Below, in pieces: positions 55,930 through 64,000 of a stretch of 64,000 bases of DNA. Both the position numbers and the translations under genes were made by a program. The notes beneath the pieces are model-generated. The model worked only from the letters and a program-made list of their open reading frames with translations. It was not told where the DNA came from and did no database searches. Numbering within the stretch: position 1 is the stretch's first letter; the number at the start of each line of letters is the position of its first letter. This DNA comes from Lindgomyces ingoldianus (lineage: Eukaryota; Ascomycota; Dothideomycetes; Pleosporales; Lindgomycetaceae), in the NCBI RefSeq assembly GCF_010093535.1, contig NW_022985165.1, positions 1,211,582-1,275,581 on the forward strand, in the 5' to 3' direction.

Positions 55930-58185
55930 AGATGACCACGAGGAGAACAGGGTCGGCTTGGTCTAGAGACCAAGAGAGCTGCGACCAGCCGGATGAAGCT
56001 AATTAACACCATAATATGGGCCGGTATTATTCGGCACATTCGGGGCGGATCGCATACAGTCCCTTTCGAGAGAGGTGCTCGCCTGTCTCAGAGCCGCAAA
56101 TGCTAAAGAATCCAAGCCTCTCAAGAGTAGCCTTGTAGCTCGATTACGCTCATACGTAGGGCAAGGCTCGCGCCCTCAAATCTTACAGTCCTTTCAGATC
56201 TCTCCTGCCGACTTCCCGCGTCCTGTCTTTGTTCTTGTTCGGTAAGTCGTTGTGCATCATTAAATGTTTTCCAACACGTGGATGGAATATGCTCTCTATC
56301 ATGCGAAAGGTTCCGAATTCACCTTTAAGCTTCGGACATTTGGTTGTGACTATTAGCCCATCCCGTATATAGAATAACACTGGTCTCGAAGTCCGCGACC
56401 CGGAGTCATGGCAGGACTCTTAATGGTAAGTTCTCGCTCGTTATGCAAGGCATTTACTTTTCTTTACGCACATCCGCGTACAACGCTATGTGCCTAATAT
56501 ACATGGCCATCACCGCCCGAAACCATTGCAGAAAGACTCCGATATAGAACGCCTTTGGCACCGCTCTCAATGCACTACAGTCTTATCACAACGCAGGACG
56601 TACCAATCTCCCACTTGCATCTAACCGAATTTCGTTCCCCGAGAACATTAAAAGCATTCCTGGTACGAATACCGGAACAGATTGGATATACCCATCGCGT
56701 TTGCCCCGGATTGAACAAGGCCCGTGGGCCTCCCTTGCCAAATTTCAACATATCGCTCTCAGTGCATTTCGTATAAATGCGCGACGTGCTTCAAGAATGA
56801 GGGATATCTACATATATATGATTATACCCTACACAAGCGCTTCTTGCACCGCTGACTCTACAATAGCCCTACCTCAAGGAATGCGCTGCCGATGCAGAGA
56901 GCCTCGAGTAATTACTCCGTCACGGTACGTGCGACGCAGTCCATGGAAAATGCGATGTGGCGCACAGCTCAATGCGCAGCCTAAGGGTTTAACCACGGTC
57001 CTTTGTCGATGGTGCAACGGCGTTTAGGTAGAGATTGAAGGCCTAGTAGACATACCGTGGTTTAGTCTAGGGAGTGCCCACCCAGCAGACGATGAGCGAT
57101 GAGCGATGACACGAGGAGTAGCCGATTGTGACCTTCTACATAGACTACAGAAAGGCCCAACGCCCTGGGATGTTTGAAAAATTTAAAATATTATTTTAGT
57201 CAATTCCACTCCATGCCTGCAAGCTAGTTGCTTTACCCCACAAATCGTGTGCATTGAGCTAGAGCGACGAACTATGGCACCCATTCTAATCCGTACCTTC
57301 CGAGGGTAACTCTACTCAACTTGCGCGAAATGTATAGCAAATCATTGACGAACCATGGTTATCGGGCCTTGCAGTATACGATCAAAATCATGGCAACGAC
57401 TCCAATAGCTCTCACGTTTAGGTCCACGAATGTTTGCATTCGACAAAGCGGCTGAGACTGCCGTGACCGGGACGCATTGTGGAGAAAAGTGCTCAACACC
57501 CTCATCTTCAGCAACACCACTTTCGCTTAAAGCGCTCACAAAAACGTAGTTCTCGAAGAAAGAAATCGCACTTTCACCTCCCACACTCCAACCTACTCAA
57601 CGGCCTTAGTCAAAACTCCGGGGGTTGGTAGCGCCATTTCAGCCGTTAACGAAATGTATGCGTCTTTGAGCGGGCTCGACGCATCCTTAGTCGCACTGCA
57701 AATATTGGTCTTCTCTTGCAGGAAATTCTGGATATGGTAGAGTCCTCGACTGGCCAGAGGAAACATCGTAGACTACTCGTACTACACTAACACACCCAGG
57801 AATAGGATATGAAAAGGAGGGCTTGGAATTGCAGCCTGCAATGGCCGAGCGTGGGGACATCAGACACAGGATTGGCATGAAGAGCTGCTTAAGTTTACTA
57901 TTGAAGAACTATTGGAGGGGAGGGAAGTGAGCGGCAGGCACGGCTTGATCCATTGTCAAACTGCTTGTCAATGGCCCCTATAAAGCACCCTAGGCCGTTC
58001 ACCTAGCGTCAGGATGGAAGCATCTTGTGCAGGGGTTTCAAGCAATTCGAGGCCTCGACCGTAGCACTGCCAACACAGAGATGAAAATCCAATCCATATT
58101 AATCCTCCACCATAACCAACCCAATGAAAGGGTATCTTTTTCAAACAATATCCCCAAACAGCCTATAATGACCTCCTCAGCCTTC
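55930..58185. other. Intergenic, 2.3 kb, no recognised gene
   Basis: Several frames of 60-110 codons occur on both strands (for example 56,701-57,027 plus; 57,584-57,342 minus; 57,878-57,687 minus), none with a recognisable domain, and several overlapping each other. Composition matches the gene compartment and there is no RIP-like bias. An RNA gene or a short spliced gene cannot be excluded. Confidence 0.4.
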
Positions 58186-59457
58186 TCAAGATTCCTTCGC
58201 CCAATGTTTCCCACTCCATAATCCCCCGGTAGTCCAAAGCCAATAATCCCTCCCCTTAACCAGCCAAACCATCCAACTCGGTAGGGCCCACCCCATCGCC
58301 GCTCCAACACCCATACTCCTTCCAATTGGAACCATCTGCATTTCGCGGGTGTCTTCTTTGAATAATCTGTCATTGCCTGTGGCCTGGTCCCCTTCGGCGA
58401 GGAGAAGATCTTTCTTCATATTCGCCACGAGAATGGGGACGGCAGAAAGGATGTTGTGGACAGCGGGGCGGAAAGCTGAGCTGCAGTCGCCGATACTGTA
58501 GATACGGGGAGTGGCACTAAAGTTGGTGATGCGGAGGGTTTGAGTATCCGTGGAAACCCTTCCGTCGGCAGTTAAGAGGGCTTTTGGAATGAAGGCTGTG
58601 TTTGGTGTTGTTCCTGTTGCGGGGATGTACAGGTCTGTCTCTATAGTTTCGCCATTGCTGAGCGTGATCGTCGTGTTCGTTACTAGGTTCTCCAAGGAAC
58701 CACCGGAAATCTGCGGTGACATAGATACAATTCGAGTGGATTTGAGAACTGTTACACCGAATTTTGCAAGCATGTCCTCAGCTTTCTTTGCGAGGCCCGG
58801 TCGCAGGATAGGTAAGATCTGGGCTCCCGCACTGACCACTGTGATCTTAACTTTTGGATTTTCAAGTTTAGAGGTGAACCACCCAGCGCGTCCGTTTAAG
58901 TATTCACCTAGCTCTCCGGCCGTTTCGATGCCAGTAGGGCCACCACCTGCGATGACGATGCTTTTCGTGCTAGGTAATGCTTTCCGAATCACAGACCAGT
59001 TCTCTCGCAAAGACTCACGACCGCCGCTGTTAAATCCAAGGAGGGATGAGGGGGTTGACGCGCCGGTTGCGATGACGAGGGCATAAAAGGTAATAATTTC
59101 GACAGTGGGGGCAGCATTAACATCGGACGAAACCGGGGCGATGGAAACAGTGCGGCCCTCTGAGTTGAGACTCACGGCGCTGCCATGGATAAAACGAAAC
59201 CTCTCGCCAGGGTATTGCGCAAACTGCGTCGCGATGTCCACGAATAGTTTATCTTGGTTAAAGAACTCGTCTGAGATTAGCGCACGTGGGCACGCTGGAC
59301 GACACATGGCATGTGCTGAGGGGCTGATGAGAACGACCTGGTAAGATGAGGAGAGCCTGGGTAATACATGTTTTAGGAGGTAGTGCGCTGTCGAGATCCC
59401 AGAGTAAGACCCGCCCAGAATGAGGATCGTGCTGTGCGGCGAAGCATCCGGCGCCAT
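58186..59457 (-). CDS. AMID/AIF-like FAD-dependent NAD(P)H oxidoreductase, 423 aa
   Basis: Single exon. The N-terminus ILILGGSYSGISTAHYLL holds the FAD-binding glycine motif (residues 15-20). VIATGAS at 128-134 is the conserved ATG motif, IVIAGGGPTGIETAGEL at 168-184 is the NAD(P)H-binding Rossmann motif, and RIYSIGDCSS around 319-327 is the second FAD contact. The order and length fit pyridine nucleotide-disulphide-type oxidoreductases lacking a redox Cys pair, in the AMID (AIF-homologous mitochondrion-associated inducer of death)/FSP1 group. The C-terminus has hydrophobic Trp-rich segments (SWMVWLVKGRDYWLWTTGG) that could attach to a membrane. The likely reaction is electron transfer from NAD(P)H to a quinone or oxygen; the real substrate is unknown. 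The alpha/beta hydrolase gene lies 226 bp upstream on the same strand. Confidence 0.87.
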   Translation of the reverse strand: MAPDASPHSTILILGGSYSGISTAHYLLKHVLPRLSSSYQVVLISPSAHAMCRPACPRALISDEFFNQDKLFVDIATQFAQYPGERFRFIHGSAVSLNSEGRTVSIAPVSSDVNAAPTVEIITFYALVIATGASTPSSLLGFNSGGRESLRENWSVIRKALPSTKSIVIAGGGPTGIETAGELGEYLNGRAGWFTSKLENPKVKITVVSAGAQILPILRPGLAKKAEDMLAKFGVTVLKSTRIVSMSPQISGGSLENLVTNTTITLSNGETIETDLYIPATGTTPNTAFIPKALLTADGRVSTDTQTLRITNFSATPRIYSIGDCSSAFRPAVHNILSAVPILVANMKKDLLLAEGDQATGNDRLFKEDTREMQMVPIGRSMGVGAAMGWALPSWMVWLVKGRDYWLWTTGGLWSGKHWAKES

Positions 59458-59683
59458 AACTCACGACAAAGAGAGCGTGCAGTAATGTTAAGTGAGGAAA
59501 GAGATTGGAGGATTGGATCTGAAAAATGGAAAGGGCTGGCCCAATTTTGGCACCAGAGAAGAGAAAAAACGGTCAAATAAGTTTGAGAGGTTGTACGACG
59601 ATGCTTGGCATTCCTTCGGAGAAGGTTGAGGTTCGCTCGGCCCCGAGGTGCGGTCGCCGGCCCGGACGAATCAATCGGGTTCC

Positions 59684-60992
59684 TCACTTCTCAAGTCTCC
59701 CATTCAGCCACACCTCCACAGCCTCCTGGTCATCGCCATTCTTTTGCCTATCGATCATGAAGCCCATAATCGGCTCGATATGAGAGCGTCGGGGAGTTTC
59801 CACAAACAGTGCCCTTTCAGCCTCCCCGCCTCCCTCGGTCCAGCCCTTCTTGAACCCAACTCCAAAGTCCTTGATTGGATCAGCAAATACCTCGTCACCC
59901 CCTGACCAAACAAACACGTCGCTCACAATGCGGTGCATCCCTTCCCACCAAGTTGCATCATTGCTCGCGGGTTCCGAGTAGGAATCTCCGTGGACAGCCC
60001 CCGGGTCCGTTTCCGGATCCTCGTTTGATTTATCTAGATACATGGCAGCCCATCTTCTGAGCATAGTGGGAACGATCATGTCCTTGTTCGCATTGCGAGT
60101 GACGCTGTCGTGGTCCGTTTGGAAGCTAACCCAGGGGCTAAAGAGAAGGGCTCCGCATAAGGGTCCAGAGAGTTTAATCGGGCGCACTTCGGGATGAGGG
60201 TGCAGAAGATGCGATAGCAGAGACAGGGCGAGACCGCCACCTGCCGAGTCTCCAGATAGGATGATAGTGGAGGGAGATCTCCGGCGTTCATTAATAAGTT
60301 CCAGGAGGACAGCTACGACTTCCGTGAGTTGGATAGGGAATCTCTCGTACGGAGCCAGTGAGTACTCCAACAGCAACGCCGACGCCGACCGCGCCTTCCC
60401 TAAAGCATTCGATACCTCAGTGAGGTGATGCCAGTAGTGGCAGTAGCCGGCAGTAGCAGGCTGTGTGTAGCCTCCTCCATGCAAGTACAACACCACGACT
60501 TCGGCGTCAGGACTCCCTATCCAATGCGCCAGTACAGTCGTGCCATCCTCCCTACTGCACCGAAGCGTGACTGGCCCCAGCGTCTTCTCTTTGCAGAAGT
60601 TCAGGTAGGTAGTGGTAGTAGAGGGACTCAAATATCGCGATTGGGCAATGGTGATGCGGTGGAGCATCGTGCGAAGAGCGGCGAAAAACACATCTTTGTG
60701 GAAGGTGGAGGCGCAGTCAGAGCGAAATGGGTAGGTGATTGCTCTCCAAAGCGCGGCAGTCACTGTTCCTTGGCGTTAGCAATGGAGCATTGTGGGGAGG
60801 AAGTTGATAAATACCCATTCCACTAAAGAGACATACGAGACCCAGCACTCCTGGGGAAGGGTAGGCTGAAGGCATTTCCACTAGAGAGTTACACCGACGA
60901 AGAGAAAATCTCTTACTCACAATTTTGGCGGTGACGGCACCATTGAATGTTAACGACCAGTGGGTTGTCTCGGTCAATCGTGCATTCGGCAT
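59684..60992 (-). CDS. Alpha/beta hydrolase (hormone-sensitive-lipase type, fold-3), 2 exons, 384 aa
   Basis: Proposed exons 60,992-60,917 and 60,762-59,684. The long frame alone opens only with GTG directly after an in-frame stop, so an upstream exon is needed. ATG at 60,992 encodes MPNARLTETTHWSLTFNGAVTAKIV, then a GTAAGA donor and a 154-nt intron lead in frame into MTAALWRAITYPFRSD. Catalytic signs: HGGGY (oxyanion hole, 120-124), GDSAGG with nucleophile Ser198, Asp in GGDEVFADP (315-320) and His353 in SHIEP. This is the complete triad of the HSL/arylesterase family; fungal members are steryl-acetate, carboxyl or lactone esterases. The substrate cannot be inferred. No signal peptide is evident. 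The second exon is certain; the first is good but unproven. Confidence 0.8.
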
Positions 60993-61607
60993 TCCGGGAA
61001 CCGCACGAGAGCCCCGGCATGAGCCCCGGCATTTCTCATGACTAAGCGGGTCACATTCAGCCTCCAGACCCACCTGAACACCTTTTCCTACCACACTCCA
61101 TGAATACTATCTATTCTTTAGTTCGTCGACGCTTACCATACGACATACGTATTAATCTCGCACCCGTACCAAGTCTTCAAGCTTACCCATCGTTCGATGG
61201 CGATGTTTGACTCATCAGTGTCCAGCAATCCCCAATCCCACCTTCCATCATCTGGCGCTGTTACCCAAGCATCCACAATTCTCTCGAGCCCCGCGTCTTG
61301 ATGAGTTGGTTTATATGAATTGTCTACCGACCTTCTATATTGAGGAACTCAATATGCGTTTTGGACGTTACACTACATTTCAGCTAGCTGTTTCCTTTTG
61401 CCTTCCCCATATTTAGATCTAGCGAGATGCACTAAGATCGTATCTCGCATTCTTCGATTTAAATCCCAGGGTTCTATTTCCAGATAAATTCAGGCTGTTC
61501 ATCTCAGTCTCTTCGATGCACAAAAATTCACTCTCTTACTCACTCCGATCCTCAGCATCTGAACCGCAGCCTCCTTAAATCCTCTCAACACCACTCCAAC
61601 GGCCATC
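60993..61607. other. Divergent intergenic region
   Basis: 615 bp between the starts of the hydrolase and the secreted-protein gene; it must contain both promoters. No clear TATA box. Pyrimidine-rich tracts precede the start at 61,608. Confidence 0.4.
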
Positions 61608-61907
61608 ATGAAACTTCTGCCCACCTTCCTCACTAGTCTCTCCCTCACCATCACCACAACTGCTACACTAGTCTACCCCAACACCGCCTCCAACTGTGGC
61701 AATCCTGCCGGCCAGGCCGGCAGCTTCTACGACTGTGGTGACACGGGATTACGCAACTACAACATTAAATCCGCCCAGGTGTTGTATTATCAGCATACGG
61801 TACGCTTCTTCCGGAACGCTGATTGCTCAGGTGCACATATTTCGGTGGCGTCGGATGAGTGTGTGAACTTTCCGTTCAGGCCGCTTTGTGCTAGAATTTT
61901 GTGTTGA
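61608..61907 (+). CDS. Small secreted cysteine-rich protein, 99 aa
   Basis: The frame starts in GGCCATCATGAAAC and has an N-terminal signal peptide: Lys2, a hydrophobic/Thr-rich core LLPTFLTSLSLTITTTAT, with likely cleavage near residue 20. The mature part of ~79 residues has six Cys (30, 43, 73, 85, 94, 99), enough for three disulphides, with the last one terminal. No known domain is recognised. Size, signal and cysteine content match the small secreted proteins of fungi, some of which act as effectors or antimicrobials; no function is claimed. It lies 17.5 kb from the RIP-mutated block. A 175-codon frame on the opposite strand overlaps its 3' half and is judged spurious. Confidence 0.65.
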   Translation: MKLLPTFLTSLSLTITTTATLVYPNTASNCGNPAGQAGSFYDCGDTGLRNYNIKSAQVLYYQHTVRFFRNADCSGAHISVASDECVNFPFRPLCARILC

Positions 61908-64000
61908 TTTTGGTTGAATCTGTTTAGGAGGGTGGTATAGGGGAAATGAGGGGAACGGTTGAATCGGCACAGTCTGAACCGCGCAATTTCTTCGGCGCCT
62001 CCAGATAAAACATATAAATTTAAGCCCTGATGCAGAGCTGTGGCTATTTTCACAGCGCTTTTAGTCGACCGATTCTTCTGTTCCTTTGAGTGTTGCACCA
62101 GCCAGTCTTCAGCTACCAACTTATCCCTTTCCTTTTTGAAGACCGATATCCTCTTCCACGTGTACCAGCATGGATAAGAGAATTTGCAACGTATATCCCA
62201 CTTTAGGAAACTCGCTAATTCAGCGTTGCGGGAAATGTTTCCGGAGCTCCGACATTTCTGATATGAGTCAGCGAGGACCCAAATCATGGCAGCATTCTTC
62301 CGATGTCTATTAGGCATTTACGAAGGCTCGCTGCCCCTCAGCTCCCTAGCTTCTCTCTACACAATATACGCATCCAACACTCAGGCTTCTATGTACTTTC
62401 AAATGGCTGGGATCCGGCTATCAGTGACTTAGATCCGTCTGCATCCCAGCTCACTGATCGATTGATAGCAGTAAGAGTCCAGATACCCTTGCTCGCTTTT
62501 ACCCCGAGTACTCGTTACAGGTCGAATTTACCGACACCGCTGCTATATTCTACGTTAAATAATACGACGTAGTAGACCTTCGAGGATAAGATCCGGCCAT
62601 TACTCTATTTTCACTCGCCCAACAATCTCCTATTCCTAGCCGTCATCCCTGCATGCGCAACATTCGTAGATCAAAGAATGGTTTCATGGGCTGTTATGCT
62701 AACCTCCCGTCTGCTACATAGTAGACCCTAGATGTGGATCTTTCCGCATGTTTTCCCTAGTAATAGAATATGCCGTGTCCAGTATTTTCGGTCGATCGAT
62801 GTATTTAGTGCCCATCCTTATTATCCCAAAGAAATCTAAAGCGTGCACATTCGGTGTGGGCGTCTGCGGTATATTTAGGAGGATTCGGTCAGTCTTCATA
62901 CTTCCAGAAAATCTGATAGCTTGCATATCTCTTTAGCATGGTCTCTCGTCATGATAGCAGCCCATGTCCCCTTCTTCTGCATCTAAGACTATGCGCTCAA
63001 ACTCGGCATCAGTAAATCAATAGCGTACCTTATTCTTAGCGGTATGAATGCTGCGAATCTTGTTGATCGGATAGCGCCGACTTGGTTTGCGGACAGGTGC
63101 CACTGATGGTTTCTGGTTATTGTCCAGCTGCGACACCAAACTCGATCTAATTATGGATTCTACATCTATGCAACTAATTTCTACACACTATTGTAGAGCC
63201 TCCAACCTGTTGGCCATTTCTATCGTACTCGTAGTCGCCAGTAGTTTGAATAAAATCCTTGAACGCTCATTTACAAGACGTTATTACAGAAAGTGGAATT
63301 ATGATCTGGCAGGGTAGAGTCAGCCTATTTCGCTCCTCACTAGAATTCAGGATGCTATTTCCAACTTAAAATTCCCCTGCCATTCCTACGTTAGGCGAGA
63401 AGGTTCAGTGCCTTATGTTGCCGTCTCTTAGATTTGACCTCCATATTAGGAGTTTTTCACGTCAAGAGTTCACCCAAACAATTACACGAGCTTATTGCTA
63501 CACCCGCATAAAGGCCTGCTACGTCCAGAAATTTCTACCATTATGGGACGCACCAGAGGAATTCTCACTATGAATCTATCTGCCCTCACATTCATGCCCA
63601 GGTTGTTGTCCTAGTTGTTGAGCATTGAACATAGCAATCTAACGACAATTCCCTGCGAATGCTTGCAGTCCCGGCTTTCAGCTCTGCGACTAGAATTGGA
63701 ATCCTGCAACCGGAAGTCACCTTGGCACCTCCGAGCCTTGGAACACGTGACAGACACATGATTACCTGCATCAACCTACCTCGAACTTCACTATATTTTC
63801 GGTCATTTCTACCCTCTAGCCAACCCCATAAGTTGCCATAACTCCCCATAAAGGTACTCGTCCGGCTTACCCCGCGATGGTCCATTTGGATGCGCCAACC
63901 TTGGAAATTCTCCGATGTGCCCAGAATCTAGCCTCGGCCTGCACACCTTCAATTTAACGATCGTCACCCATGACCCCTATATTCTACCGTATCACCATGG
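61908..64000. other. Right end, no recognised gene
   Basis: 2.1 kb of base-balanced DNA. Frames up to 175 codons (62,317-61,790 minus) and 97 codons (63,885-63,592 minus) lack any domain I recognise, and short ones overlap on both strands. Stop codons are evenly mixed, unlike the RIP-mutated block. A gene running off the right edge cannot be excluded. Confidence 0.4.

Noticed and set aside
44590..61907. Secondary-metabolite gene cluster
   Set aside because: An oxidoreductase, a hydrolase and a methyltransferase-like gene are present, but no backbone synthase, transporter or cluster regulator, and strands and spacing are irregular.
61790..62317. 175-codon frame on the minus strand
   Set aside because: It overlaps the 3' half of the secreted-protein gene, has no recognisable domain, and its codon pattern looks random.
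44081..64000. tRNA or rRNA genes
   Set aside because: I looked for the GGTTCGANTCC-type T-arm and cloverleaf stems and found no convincing case, but this was by eye only; tRNAscan-SE would be decisive.

Overview
The window looks like nuclear DNA of a filamentous ascomycete (Pezizomycotina). Genes carry 44-154 nt GT-AG introns, and the families are typical of such fungi (SAT4-like rhodopsin-fold membrane protein, DUF3176, Kelch, AMID-like oxidoreductase, small cysteine-rich secreted protein). The repeats are saturated with C-to-T and G-to-A changes of the repeat-induced point mutation (RIP) type. Genus cannot be read from the sequence.

Two compartments meet at 44,080. Positions 1-44,080 are an AT-rich, gene-free block of nested mobile elements. 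Positions 44,081-64,000 are base-balanced DNA with nine genes.

The repeat block can be taken apart from long terminal repeats (LTRs), terminal inverted repeats (TIRs) and target-site duplications (TSDs). G1 (1-6,110, minus) is a gypsy relic split by pogo-like element A1. A mixed stretch follows: a decamer array, an A fragment and solo LTR S1. Copia element K (9,873-18,556, plus) lies inside an opposite-facing relative K', which makes a palindrome with ~2 kb arms; K holds pogo-like A2, which holds a solo T LTR. Gypsy G3 (minus) was split by T1, a 2.1 kb non-autonomous LTR element. T1 was hit by Fot1-like D and, in its right LTR, by gypsy G2 (22,943-37,588). G2 was hit by foldback A4, pogo-like C1 and C2, solo LTRs U and S2, and short LTR element B1 (with the 720 bp N gap). 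G3 also carries B2. Part of a second T element (T2) closes the block; its LTR end is the compartment edge. All pol, gag and transposase frames are broken by stops, so no element can encode its own proteins.

The gene block, left to right: SAT4-like membrane protein (-), stand-alone MetE-like methyltransferase (-), DUF3176 membrane protein (+), coilin-like nuclear protein (-) sharing a 375 bp divergent promoter with a Kelch beta-propeller protein (+), a 118-aa unknown (+), AMID/AIF-like FAD oxidoreductase (-), alpha/beta hydrolase (-), and a six-cysteine secreted protein (+). They do not form an obvious metabolic cluster. The stretches 55,930-58,185 and 61,908-64,000 show nothing I can recognise.
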